From Candidatus Doudnabacteria bacterium (GTDB lineage Bacteria > Patescibacteriota > Doudnabacteria > UBA920 > O2-02-FULL-48-8): a stretch of DNA of 45,788 nucleotides. The translations under genes and the position numbers were made by a program. How positions within the stretch are numbered: the first letter of the stretch is position 1; every line of letters starts with the position of its first letter. Location: the NCBI GenBank assembly GCA_016186915.1, contig JACPKU010000007.1, positions 1-45,788 of the forward strand, given 5' to 3'. Positions 19,955 to 28,649 of the stretch are shown piece after piece. The notes below the pieces were generated by a model. It was given only the letters and a program-made list of their open reading frames with translations. It did not search any database and had not been told where the DNA came from.

Positions 19955-20043
19955 TTTGCACAACTCTGGGTGCTAAGAAACTTCTTGGAACTATGGTACT
20001 GAATAATTTTCCTGTTTAACTGCTAACGCCCAGAATGGTGGAA
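19955..20043. repeat. Long inverted-repeat element F2
   Basis: Arms TTTGCACAACTCTGGGTGC and GCCCAGAATGGTGGAAA pair across about 50 bp. The arms are homologous to element F1 at 20928-21024, while the interior differs. Confidence 0.7.
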
Positions 20044-20156
20044 ACCAGCCTTCTCCCGGACTTGATCCGGGGTTGGACTGATAAGTAAAATGTATATACA
20101 AAAGTATATACACAGATATAACTTTTTTAATGTTCGATCATATAATATTGTATTAT

Positions 20157-20260
20157 ACTTAAATACTGTAAAGTATTTAAGTTTTTCCGATCCTCTGCCC
20201 CGAACCAAATGGTTCTGGGGCAAGGGAAGGGAGAGAGACGGGATTTACTCAATCAAGAGT
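20157..20260. other. Partial E-type structured element E3
   Basis: An AT-rich palindrome (20157-20182), then CCGATCCTCTG and AAGGGAAGGGAG around CCCCG..CGGGG-like pairing, then AGAGAGA..TCTCTCT. It shares outer motifs with E1 but not P3/P4. It lies 3' of the ORF at 20300-20662. Confidence 0.45.
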
Positions 20261-20299
20261 GTCAACCATCTCTCTTCTTCACACACAAACTTCCTCCAA

Positions 20300-20662
20300 T
20301 CATTTCTGTGATCGGCCCGCTGCTCTCGTCCTGAAGTACTGGACGAGCATGGGCAGAACAATGAGTAGTCCCAACATCCTCATCGCATTGCCGATCAAAT
20401 CGTACTCCGGCCAGAATGAGATGGTCGAACCGACAACCATCCCGACCGCGCCAGTCCAGAAAACCAGACAGGAGAACATGATCTCCGGGACTGTCGCCAG
20501 AGCGCCGCCATACCCGAGAATCGGGAGGCCGTTACTCAAAAGCTCTCCCGACCAGCCCGCAAGAAACGGGAAGTCTTGGATCACCCGTGGGTGACCCACG
20601 AAGAACCCGATGAAGACCAGCACAACGCCGAACTTCAACAAAGCCTTAGCACAGCGGTCCAT
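20300..20662 (-). CDS. Small multi-span membrane protein
   Basis: A 120-aa protein with about three membrane helices: FGVVLVFIGFFVGHPRVI, VPEIMFSCLVFWTGAVGMVVG and LIGNAMRMLGLLIVLPMLVQYF, with a basic end. GAGGTGAT precedes the ATG. I recognise no family. Like its neighbours in this stretch it is GC-rich, has a strong ribosome site, and is preceded by repeat G (20732-20776) and followed by an E-type element. Confidence 0.55.
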   Translation of the reverse strand: MDRCAKALLKFGVVLVFIGFFVGHPRVIQDFPFLAGWSGELLSNGLPILGYGGALATVPEIMFSCLVFWTGAVGMVVGSTISFWPEYDLIGNAMRMLGLLIVLPMLVQYFRTRAAGRSQK

Positions 20663-20731
20663 ACTCTATCACCTCGCGCATTATTCCCACGCCTTTGGCG
20701 GGGTCAGCGCAAAAAAGAACGATCTATTCCT

Positions 20732-20776
20732 CCCTCCCAGAAAATTCCAATTGCTTGAAATGTTCTGGGAGAGAAA
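20732..20776. repeat. 45-bp direct repeat G, copy 2
   Basis: Identical to 18335-18379 apart from one base. It lies about 70 bp upstream of the ORF at 20300-20662. Confidence 0.85.
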
Positions 20777-20791
20777 TACCTATAAATTTTT

Positions 20792-20923
20792 GAGCGAGGG
20801 TTGTCTGCGAAAAAAGAATCTCGGAGCTGAAACCGCTTAGTTCCTGCGGTTACAGGGAGAGCTTAGCGGCAAATTTTGCGTCCAGTAAAATTTGACCTCG
20901 TCTTTTTTCACAGACACCCGAGC
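20792..20923. repeat. Long inverted-repeat element H
   Basis: Arms GAGCGAGGGTTGTCTGCG/AAAAAAGA and their near-complement at 20901-20923 pair over about 22 bp. The interior holds ACCGC..GCGGT and AAATTTTGCG-type pairing. Confidence 0.65.
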
Positions 20924-20927
20924 GTTA

Positions 20928-21024
20928 TTTCCACAATTCTGGGCACTGCTGTATGCAAGTGTACGGGCATAAAAAATATGGTTATCCCTCTTAAGCATAA
21001 GTTGAATGCCCAGAACAGTGGAAA
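20928..21024. repeat. Long inverted-repeat element F1
   Basis: Arms TTTCCACAATTCTGGGCA (20928-20945) and TGCCCAGAACAGTGGAAA (21007-21024). The pairing continues outward as GCGTTATT/AATAACGC. Homologous to F2. Confidence 0.75.
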
Positions 21025-21360
21025 CAATAACGCGGGATGGCGGGCAGGTTAAACCTCACTTGTCCGCCGAAGTCCCGCAAAGCGGGACGTAGGCGGATAG
21101 AGTGCCCAACATCCGAGAAGCAAAAAATCCCTTGTTCAGGGACTATTCTAGCTCTGCTATAAGCTATCAGCTAAAAGCTATAAGCTTACGGCTTCCGTCT
21201 CCTGAACGGAAAATTATATATAGTAACCCTTCGATTTCGCTTCGCTCCGCTCAGGGATCAAATGTTGCCTGAGCTTGTCGAAGGCGATCATGTAAGGGTC
21301 TATTTTCAAAGAACAGGCAAGTATATACCAAAATCGCAATCTTGTCAACCCCTTTAGAGT

Positions 21361-21404
21361 AAATATTGGCTAATATAAGCCAATATTTATCTTTTTGATA
21401 TAAT
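21361..21404 (+). promoter_or_regulatory. Extended -10 promoter with upstream inverted repeat
   Basis: TGATATAAT (21396-21404) is a perfect extended -10. Just upstream AAATATTGGCT and AGCCAATATTT form an 11-bp inverted repeat (21361-21388) in the place of the -35, a likely operator or activator site. Confidence 0.65.
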
Positions 21405-21435
21405 AAACCCAAGACCCCAAAGGAGGATATTCGCG

Positions 21436-22239
21436 ATGAAAAGACTGTTGCTTGTGCTGGCACTGACAGTTGGTGCCATGCAGGCACCAGTTGGACAGGA
21501 ACAAACGCCTGAACCGAACCGCATCAAGCGGGTGCCAGAAGACACGCGAGACTGGGTGAATGCCTACTTCCCGCCCGAAGTCATGGAAGTGCTTTGGCTT
21601 ACTGACTACGCTGCCTTAGACCAAGCCTATGAGAACGGCTGGCTGGTTGATATCCCGCAAAACAGCGACCCCTTGGCAGAAGCTCTGGGGATTCGATTGC
21701 AGACAGAAGGCGACTTCCCCATTGCCGAAGCAGAACCCGATCCCAAGCTTAAGGTCAAGCTCTTCCGCCTGGCCAAGCCTGGGGCAGGCTTGCTCTACTC
21801 GATCGCTGATCATGTGCGAGAGGAAGAGAGAAAAGAACGAGAAAGAAGAAAGCTCCAACCAAGGCCGTTCTTGCCCATCGGCGTTACAAGCCTGGTCAGA
21901 ACGGCAGAATACCAAGCCCGCCTGATTCCTCTCAACGCTAACGCAGATACAGAGAGTCAGGGCGTACCAGCGACCCACATAACTGGATTGGTGACTGACA
22001 TCACGCGCGCGAACATGACTACAGCGCGTGATAGAATCGTCTCTAACTATCTGATCGAGCTTAGAGACGCTGATAAGATCCTTTACTTCCGTGAAGGGGC
22101 CAAACAGGCCACCTACCACGTGATCGCACTCCTGCAAACCCGCGAATTCTTCGAGGCCGAGTATGACCGACTGCTCCTTAAGGCCCGGGAACGAATGGCC
22201 GCCGAGGCACAAGGAACAATCGAAAAGCCGAACGACTGA
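21436..22239 (+). CDS. Secreted DUF5715 protein, M15-peptidase-like
   Basis: A 267-aa protein with a signal peptide (LLLVLALTVGAMQAPVGQ). The C-terminal half carries TSLVRTAEYQARL and ATHITGLVTDI, and YHVIALLQ near the end. These match the R-x-x-x-Y-Q, S-x-H-x-x-G-x-A-x-D and H positions of zinc carboxypeptidases of the M15/VanY type, as in DUF5715. The first acidic ligand and the last His appear present, so peptidoglycan peptide cleavage is plausible but not proven. AGGAGG lies nine bases before the ATG. It is the only plus-strand gene of the GC-rich group and has its own terminator. Confidence 0.7.
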   Translation: MKRLLLVLALTVGAMQAPVGQEQTPEPNRIKRVPEDTRDWVNAYFPPEVMEVLWLTDYAALDQAYENGWLVDIPQNSDPLAEALGIRLQTEGDFPIAEAEPDPKLKVKLFRLAKPGAGLLYSIADHVREEERKERERRKLQPRPFLPIGVTSLVRTAEYQARLIPLNANADTESQGVPATHITGLVTDITRANMTTARDRIVSNYLIELRDADKILYFREGAKQATYHVIALLQTREFFEAEYDRLLLKARERMAAEAQGTIEKPND

Positions 22240-22262
22240 CTCGCTCGGCTTCTTTTTTTTAC
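22232..22262 (+). terminator. Terminator of the DUF5715 gene
   Basis: AAGCCGA...TCGGCTT overlaps the stop codon and is followed by CTTTTTTTT. Confidence 0.75.
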
Positions 22263-22276
22263 AGATTATTGAAACG

Positions 22277-22333
22277 AGGAATAGTTGCAAAATTAGCCTG
22301 CGCAGGACAACGGTGATTATGCAACCTATTCCT
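22277..22333. repeat. Short inverted-repeat element (AAATTAGCC family, copy D)
   Basis: Arms AGGAATAGTTGCA and TGCAACCTATTCCT enclose AAATTAGCCTGCGCAGGAC and AACGGTG. The inner sequence matches copies at 37602-37737 and 41318-41422 but lacks their central hairpin. It lies between the convergent DUF5715 and groEL genes. Confidence 0.65.
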
Positions 22334-22336
22334 AAG

Positions 22337-24105
<1,769 letters not shown>

Positions 24106-24110
24106 ATATA

Positions 24111-24404
24111 TTACTGAACTATCCCGAGGATGTCCTCGTCTTTTAGAAATTTGTATTCGACCTTGCCTTTGCCATCTGGTGATTCCATTTCGACTTCGTC
24201 CCCGGCGTATTTGCCGAACAGCACTTTATCGCCAATCTGCAAATTCAACTTTTTTATTTTCTCGCCGTCGCCGATTGCCACTACTTCGCCCTGCTCTTTC
24301 TTTTCTTTTTCCGCCGTATCCGGCAGCACAATGCCCGACTTGGTCACTTCTTCCTGGGTTAAGGGCTTGACCAATACCCGGTTTCCCAATGGTTTAATAT
24401 TCAT
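24111..24404 (-). CDS. groES: Co-chaperonin GroES
   Basis: A 97-aa protein with NIKPLGNRVLVKPLTQEEVTKSGIVLPDTA (mobile loop region), GEVVAIGDGEK and GDKVLFGKYAGDEVE. It caps the GroEL ring. A GAGGAGATA ribosome site lies just before the ATG. The promoter at 24519-24547 gives a leader of about 108 nt that contains a palindromic repeat. Confidence 0.97.
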   Translation of the reverse strand: MNIKPLGNRVLVKPLTQEEVTKSGIVLPDTAEKEKKEQGEVVAIGDGEKIKKLNLQIGDKVLFGKYAGDEVEMESPDGKGKVEYKFLKDEDILGIVQ

Positions 24405-24436
24405 AGCTTATCTCCTCGCAAATTGAGTTAATGAAA

Positions 24437-24497
24437 TGTCATCCTGAGTGAAACGAAGGATCTATTTGTTAGATTCTTCACTGCGTTCAGAATGACA
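24437..24497. repeat. Palindromic repeat in the groESL leader
   Basis: TGTCATCCTGAGTGAAACGA pairs with its imperfect complement ending CAGAATGACA, with AAGGATCTA/TAGATTCTT inside. Pieces of the same family occur at about 3944-3965. It would form a hairpin in the groESL mRNA leader. Confidence 0.75.
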
Positions 24498-24518
24498 AAA
24501 ATTATTTGACCGCCCTTT

Positions 24519-24547
24519 ATTATAATAATTTTTTTCAAGCTTGGCAA
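24519..24547 (-). promoter_or_regulatory. Promoter of groES-groEL
   Basis: TTGCCA (24547-24542), a 17-bp spacer and TATAAT (24524-24519) on the minus strand. The predicted start is near 24512. Confidence 0.75.
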
Positions 24548-24550
24548 GGG

Positions 24551-25291
24551 CTAAAAATCTTTATTTTGCGCGTAAATGTAAGCCCCTGCAACTTTGACAT
24601 CAAAGCCGGCCTGCCTTAAACAATCGACTAATTGATGGTGACTACGCACACCGAAATTATGATATTCCAAGGCTATTTTTTCTATCCGTTTCAAAATCTC
24701 CGGCTTTATATTCAACAAAATATTATACTCTGCTCCCTCGCAATCGAGTTTCAAAAAATTAATTTTCTCAAGGCCGTGATCAAGCATAAATTGTTCTAAG
24801 GTCATCGTTTCAATCTCTAACTCCCCCTTGCTCCAGGGTTTTTGATACAAACTATGCCCGCCGATATTCTCAGTCAAATACATTCGATATCTGCCCGCAG
24901 TTTCCCACAAAGCCTTGGAAATGATTTCAACGTTTGAGAGCTGGTTAAGCTTTATGTTCTCCGCCAGCGCCTCTAAAAGAAATGGCACTGGTTCAAATGC
25001 AAATACTCGTCCTTTGCTCGCTTGGATAGAAGCGTAAACTGTAAAATAACCTTTGTTGGCCCCCACGTCCACCACGACATCGTGTTTTCCAATTGCAAAT
25101 ACTCGATCGTAAACCTGTCGACCCCAGATATCCAAGAGCATGGACAGTTCCGCGCGCCCCAGAGTTTGGTTTACCGCAAACTGCTGCCCCGAACGCAGAC
25201 GGAGTTGTGCTAAATTTCGAACCAACAGAATCTGTGGCCAGTTCTTAAATAATCGAATCGTCAGCCAAATGTTATATATCAATCTAAACAT
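24551..25291 (-). CDS. FkbM family methyltransferase
   Basis: A 246-aa SAM-dependent methyltransferase. Motif I is VVVDVGANKGYFTVYAS at about residues 72-88, followed by VFAFEPVPFLLEALAENIKLN, the FkbM hallmark, and INFLKLDCEGAEYNILL. Members O-methylate sugars or lipids, often in surface glycans. A short LRLRSGQ stretch at about residue 31 resembles peptides derived from translated intergenic repeats. It follows the nucleotidyltransferase-like gene by 3 bp, so the two are likely co-transcribed. Confidence 0.9.
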   Translation of the reverse strand: MFRLIYNIWLTIRLFKNWPQILLVRNLAQLRLRSGQQFAVNQTLGRAELSMLLDIWGRQVYDRVFAIGKHDVVVDVGANKGYFTVYASIQASKGRVFAFEPVPFLLEALAENIKLNQLSNVEIISKALWETAGRYRMYLTENIGGHSLYQKPWSKGELEIETMTLEQFMLDHGLEKINFLKLDCEGAEYNILLNIKPEILKRIEKIALEYHNFGVRSHHQLVDCLRQAGFDVKVAGAYIYAQNKDF

Positions 25292-25294
25292 GGG

Positions 25295-26200
25295 TCAGGT
25301 GTTCAAGCGATTCTGGAATTCTGCCTTGAAATCTTTGCGCGGATCTAACGCATGGAGTTTTAAGATATCCTTTTCTGCGATGGTCGTGGCAGTCGGCCAA
25401 TGGTTTTCCGGCAGACTGAAAGTATGGCGAATATGAACCAAACGCGCCAACGGCTCCAGCAATTCTGCGGGCAGCCAGAAAATAATCTCCAGCGTTTTTT
25501 TTATGACTTTCAAAATAAAGCTTGGCTCTTTCAATTTCTGAAAACAGCTATCTGGCTCAAAATTCGGCAAATAATCATAAATCCACTGATTTTGTTTCAT
25601 AAATTCTAAATAATCTTCCCGGCCGTACAAGGGCAAAAAAGACGCAAACCAAAAAGCAAATAAAGGATCACTGCCCGGAATTAACACCCGCGATAAATCC
25701 TGATGTTTTTTTGTGACATAAAACCCGAAACAAAACCGATCCTTCACTTTATACTTAGTTTTGTAAAGCCCAAATAATTTGAGGATGACAATGATGATTG
25801 ATCGGGCCACATACAAGCGTCTGGGCGAGGTAATCACAAAAAAATCAATGTCCGACTTTTCGTTGGTATTATTTAGCGCCAAACTGTTGATGATAGAAAT
25901 CTGCCTCACAAACGGCAACAAGTATAATAGCCAATAAAAACGAAAAACCTTTTGCCACTGCTTGTTCACCAAAGTTAATTTCTGTTCGTATCTATCCAGA
26001 TCTGCTTGCGATAAAGCATAATACGCGCCTCGCTTAAAAATTTTTCCCTGATTGAGCAGTTGATTTAGATTATTGTTCAATTCAGACAAATTCGTCTTGG
26101 TTTGATAGAGCAATGCCAAAATTCGTTCCTTGGTGGCCGGAACTTGAAAAATGTTAAAAAAAATCAGGGTCGAAAGAATTCCCCGTTCTATTTCGGACAT
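25295..26200 (-). CDS. Nucleotidyltransferase-like protein with N-terminal winged helix
   Basis: A 301-aa protein. Residues 1-75 look like a winged helix (ILALLYQTKTNLSELNNNLNQLLNQGKIFKRG). At about 105-125 NSLALNNTNEKSDIDFFVIT matches the polymerase-beta-type motif GS-x-A-...-SDIDF, with the first Gly replaced by Asn. The rest is hydrophobic and helical, possibly membrane-associated. It probably transfers a nucleotide to a small molecule or is a degenerate relative. It sits at the head of a run with the FkbM methyltransferase and close to the hypothetical gene at 26204. Confidence 0.7.
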   Translation of the reverse strand: MSEIERGILSTLIFFNIFQVPATKERILALLYQTKTNLSELNNNLNQLLNQGKIFKRGAYYALSQADLDRYEQKLTLVNKQWQKVFRFYWLLYLLPFVRQISIINSLALNNTNEKSDIDFFVITSPRRLYVARSIIIVILKLFGLYKTKYKVKDRFCFGFYVTKKHQDLSRVLIPGSDPLFAFWFASFLPLYGREDYLEFMKQNQWIYDYLPNFEPDSCFQKLKEPSFILKVIKKTLEIIFWLPAELLEPLARLVHIRHTFSLPENHWPTATTIAEKDILKLHALDPRKDFKAEFQNRLNT

Positions 26201-26203
26201 ATC

Positions 26204-26551
26204 TTATACCGCAAATTGCTCGGCATCAATTTCCTGCCACTCATCGTCATCTTCGCTCCACTTATAAACCTTTAATTTGTGTGAGAATTCGGAGTCGGAA
26301 AATTTGTATTCCGTGCGGGCCGCCTGACCAGCGCGGTGAGAGTAATGAAACTTTTTATCCAAAACCACCGGTTTCGATTCGCGCGTCAACTTCATCCTGC
26401 CCATCGGGGTTTCAACAACTAAATATTCCACCAACCCTTGCTTGACCGCTCCATCAGCGGTCTCCACGATTAAATCCTCTGTCTTTTCTTCCAAGACACG
26501 GAATTTACTTTTTACGTTCTCTTTTAATTGTTCCCAGCGATCATTATCCAT
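26204..26551 (-). CDS. Conserved hypothetical protein
   Basis: A 115-aa soluble protein, mostly beta strands: DLIVETADGAVKQGLVEYLVVETPMGRMKL, KPVVLDKKFHYSHRAG, TEYKFSDSEFSHKLKVYKW. Short proteins with this pattern are common in Patescibacteria genomes, but I know no function. It is 3 bp upstream of the nucleotidyltransferase-like gene on the same strand. Confidence 0.7.
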   Translation of the reverse strand: MDNDRWEQLKENVKSKFRVLEEKTEDLIVETADGAVKQGLVEYLVVETPMGRMKLTRESKPVVLDKKFHYSHRAGQAARTEYKFSDSEFSHKLKVYKWSEDDDEWQEIDAEQFAV

Positions 26552-26590
26552 AAGTCTTTTAGATTGCTTCGCTAAGGCCGTCGCGGCAGC

Positions 26591-27508
26591 CTATTTCTGG
26601 CAGACCGGACAAAAACTGCCAGTCCGTCCACTAAATTTCATGCTCTTTATTATACTACCACAAACTTTGCATTTCAGTCCTGCGCGCCCATAAACCTTAT
26701 GTAATCGGCCGTATTTACCCCAAGCACCTGAGGGTCTCACAAAATCACCAACCGAGGAGCCGTTATGCCTTACTGCGTCTTTCAAAACCTCTTTTATAGC
26801 CTTAAATAATCTTTGTTCCTCTGACTTAGTCAGGGTTTTTACAATACGACCGGGTCTGATCTTGGCAAAGAACAAAATTTCGTCTGAATAGATATTACCA
26901 ATTCCGGCGATGATTTTTGGATCCATTAAAAACAGCTTTACTTTCATTTTCGGTCGCTTACTTAGGATGTTTATAAATTTCGCGATCGCGAAATTTATTT
27001 TCAGGGGTTCTGGACCAAATTCATTTAATTCTTTAACTTGGTCTATTTCACTGTCTTTCACTAACTTCAAATATCCAAATTGGCGCAGGTCGTTAAAAAA
27101 CAGTTTGGAGCCATCGGTAAAAGTAAAAATTACATGGGTCCATTTGGAAGGTAGGGTTATCGGCTGGAAAGTCTCAATATTTAAAAGTTTGATTTTCTTG
27201 TTTAGCTGCTTCTTTTCGAGAAAAATCAATTGGCCTGTCATTTTCAAATGCACCAAAATAGCGAACTTGCCCGCGATGTCGATAATGATGAGCTTGGCGC
27301 GCCTTTGAACCCCGGTAATTTTTTTGCCCTTCAAAATTTGGGCGAATTTTTTCGCGGCCACGCTATTCGACTTTCGAACATTCGACAAAGTCAAAGGCCC
27401 GACCGCAATAAGTTTCGGCGATCGGACTTCTACTTGTCTGATAACTTTATTCTTCAACAGTGGTCGCAGCTCCGAAACCACAGTCTCGACTTCCGGCAAT
27501 TCTGGCAC
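26591..27508 (-). CDS. mutM: Formamidopyrimidine-DNA glycosylase
   Basis: A 305-aa Fpg/MutM protein. The N-terminal PELPEVETVVSEL contains the catalytic Pro and Glu exposed after Met removal. DPKIIAGIGNIYSDEILF is the helix-two-turn-helix, and the C-terminal zinc finger has CKVCGSI...GSFCPVCQK. It removes 8-oxoguanine and nicks the abasic site. The protein is about 30 residues longer than E. coli Fpg, with a Lys-rich insert near residues 85-110. Confidence 0.95.
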   Translation of the reverse strand: MPELPEVETVVSELRPLLKNKVIRQVEVRSPKLIAVGPLTLSNVRKSNSVAAKKFAQILKGKKITGVQRRAKLIIIDIAGKFAILVHLKMTGQLIFLEKKQLNKKIKLLNIETFQPITLPSKWTHVIFTFTDGSKLFFNDLRQFGYLKLVKDSEIDQVKELNEFGPEPLKINFAIAKFINILSKRPKMKVKLFLMDPKIIAGIGNIYSDEILFFAKIRPGRIVKTLTKSEEQRLFKAIKEVLKDAVRHNGSSVGDFVRPSGAWGKYGRLHKVYGRAGLKCKVCGSIIKSMKFSGRTGSFCPVCQK

Positions 27509-27516
27509 AAATTTGG

Positions 27517-27567
27517 TCTTCGACTTCGCTCAGACAACAAATTTATGCCCTGAGCCTGTCGAAGGGC
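27517..27567. repeat. TTCGAC/GTCGAAG palindromic repeat
   Basis: TCTTCGACTTCGCTCAGAC and CCCTGAGCCTGTCGAAGGGC form an imperfect inverted repeat before mutM. A relative lies at 21226-21286. Confidence 0.7.
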
Positions 27568-27623
27568 TATTAATCATTGAGGATATTATACCCCCGACAC
27601 TCGAATTAATCGAGGTCGGAACA

Positions 27624-27656
27624 AAAAAGGCCGCTGCAGCTTAACGCTGAACGGCA
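27624..27656 (-). terminator. Terminator of the 81/62-aa operon
   Basis: On the minus strand GCCGTTCAGC...GCTGCAGCGGC is followed by CTTTTTTG. It overlaps the last codons of the 62-aa gene. Confidence 0.7.
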
Positions 27657-27829
27657 TACAACAATCGTCGGACTTCGGCGGTGACCTCGGCCGGATCCAG
27701 CCGTTCGCACTCGTGGTGATTGATATCGGAGATGATCCGACTAACCACTGGCAAGGTGCCGCGGCTGTTAAACATCCGAATCCAAACCGCTGCCTGATCG
27801 GCCGAGCTGATCACCACCTTCAATGCCAC
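27641..27829 (-). CDS. 62-aa hypothetical protein, GTG start
   Basis: The product starts ALKVVISSADQAAVWIRMF and continues ISDINHHECERLDPAEVTAEVRRLLYAV. Its start is GTG with GGGAG eight bases upstream. It is the second gene after the 81-aa ORF (30 bp apart) and is closed by a terminator that overlaps its stop. No family recognised. Confidence 0.5.
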   Translation of the reverse strand: MALKVVISSADQAAVWIRMFNSRGTLPVVSRIISDINHHECERLDPAEVTAEVRRLLYAVQR

Positions 27830-27859
27830 AAAATCTCCCTTCCTATGGCGTATATTCCC

Positions 27860-28105
27860 TCATCCGGCGCAGATCTGCTCGACTTCCACGCGCAGGGAAG
27901 CCCGCAGATAATCCGGCTCGATCGGCCACAGCTCGATCGTGGCTGAATCGAAAGTCACGTGAAGACCCAAATCAGCGGCGATGTGCCTCACCTCTACCTT
28001 CAGATTGTCCCTCACTGAAGGATTCGGCGGGCAAATAAAATGCCTGACAAAGGACACTCCGTCAAACCCGGGTCGCTCGAACCTGGCCGTAAAACCATTA
28101 TTCAT
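27860..28105 (-). CDS. 81-aa hypothetical protein
   Basis: The product has beta-rich patterning: GFTARFERPGFDGVSFVRHFI, NLKVEVRHIAADLGLHVTF, YLRASLRVEVEQICAG. GGAGGAT lies before the ATG and a near-perfect promoter at 28135-28163. With the 62-aa gene it forms a complete transcription unit (promoter, ribosome sites, terminator) of GC-rich composition between AT-richer genes. No family recognised. Confidence 0.55.
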   Translation of the reverse strand: MNNGFTARFERPGFDGVSFVRHFICPPNPSVRDNLKVEVRHIAADLGLHVTFDSATIELWPIEPDYLRASLRVEVEQICAG

Positions 28106-28134
28106 GGGATCCTCCTTCCTTTCCGAATCTTAGC

Positions 28135-28163
28135 ATTCTATCAATCCCGCTGAACTCTGTCAA
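28135..28163 (-). promoter_or_regulatory. Promoter of the 81/62-aa operon
   Basis: TTGACA (28163-28158), a 17-bp spacer and TAGAAT (28140-28135) on the minus strand. Confidence 0.8.
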
Positions 28164-28178
28164 AACAAAAAAGCCCTC

Positions 28179-28649
28179 CTAACTTTTATTCTTTTTGTCT
28201 GATTCGTTTATGAGATCGTAGATTTTTTGTTTCAAGAGATTCGGCTGGTCAATGTGCGGCAGCTTAATCTCATGGACTTCCAGCCCGGCGGTGTTGACGT
28301 AAATGCTGCCGCTTTTGAACAACAGCCACTCAAAAAACGGCTGAATGATGGTCACATCCGTAATCCGGTCGTAATCAATACTGATGGTATTGGTTGACAA
28401 CCAGCCGCGATGAATGATGATTCTCCGATCAGTCAGACAATAAATATTGGAAACTTTCAAATAAAAACTCAAAATAAACCAAGCAGCGACAAAAGTAATA
28501 ATGCCCAAACCAAACGCAAACAACAGTGGAATACTGACCAGGGCCGCAATCAGCAGATTGACATTGCGAAACCGATCACTGATCGAAAACTCAAAAACCA
28601 CTTGCTCATCCCGACCCAAATGCTGTTGCCAAAGACGTTGATGTGTCAT
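28179..28649 (-). CDS. Bacterial PH-domain (bPH2, YdbS-like) membrane protein
   Basis: A 156-aa protein: a short N-terminus (DEQVVFEFSISDRFR), two close membrane helices at about residues 30-70 (LLIAALVSIPLLFAFGLGIITFV), then the bPH2 core IYCLTDRRIIIHRGWLSTNTISIDYDRITDV and GSIYVNTAG. Members are membrane proteins of unknown role. Its start overlaps the ndk stop by 4 bp (ATGA), so it ends the comEC-MBL-cyclophilin-ndk run. Confidence 0.85.
   Translation of the reverse strand: MTHQRLWQQHLGRDEQVVFEFSISDRFRNVNLLIAALVSIPLLFAFGLGIITFVAAWFILSFYLKVSNIYCLTDRRIIIHRGWLSTNTISIDYDRITDVTIIQPFFEWLLFKSGSIYVNTAGLEVHEIKLPHIDQPNLLKQKIYDLINESDKKNKS

Larger units (their letters stand above)
19795..20299. other. 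Intergenic region filled with palindromic elements
   Basis: No gene. From left to right: a CGC(C)AAAAAAGAACGATCTA block (about 19814-19834) that recurs at 20708-20726 in front of the next ORF; a CCCCTCTCCCC/GGGGAGAGGGG palindrome (about 19908-19937); inverted-repeat element F2 (19955-20043); an AT-rich palindrome CTTAAATAC..GTATTTAAG (about 20157-20182); and a partial E-type element with CCGATCCTCTG and CAAGGGAAGGGAG (20187-20260). Confidence 0.6.
20663..21395. other. 730-bp gene-free region made of repeats
   Basis: No credible gene. It contains repeat G copy 2 (20732-20776), inverted-repeat element H (20792-20923), element F1 (20928-21024), a GC-rich CCGCC/GGCGG repeat (21040-21100), a microrepeat of AGCTATAAGC units (about 21150-21190), a CCTTCGA...TCGAAGG repeat (21226-21286; relative at 27517-27567), and an 11-bp inverted repeat before the next promoter (21361-21388). 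Confidence 0.65.

Noticed and set aside
16201-21024. Integron cassette array (ORF followed by a structured attC-like site)
   Set aside because: The layout is similar, but I see no integrase gene, no GTTRRRY/RYYYAAC core sites, and the conserved part of the elements is the core or junction rather than the attC pattern. Kept only as a cassette-like description.
16196-22336. Integrated prophage
   Set aside because: No integrase, terminase, capsid, portal or lysis genes are recognisable among the small ORFs, although their style is phage-like.
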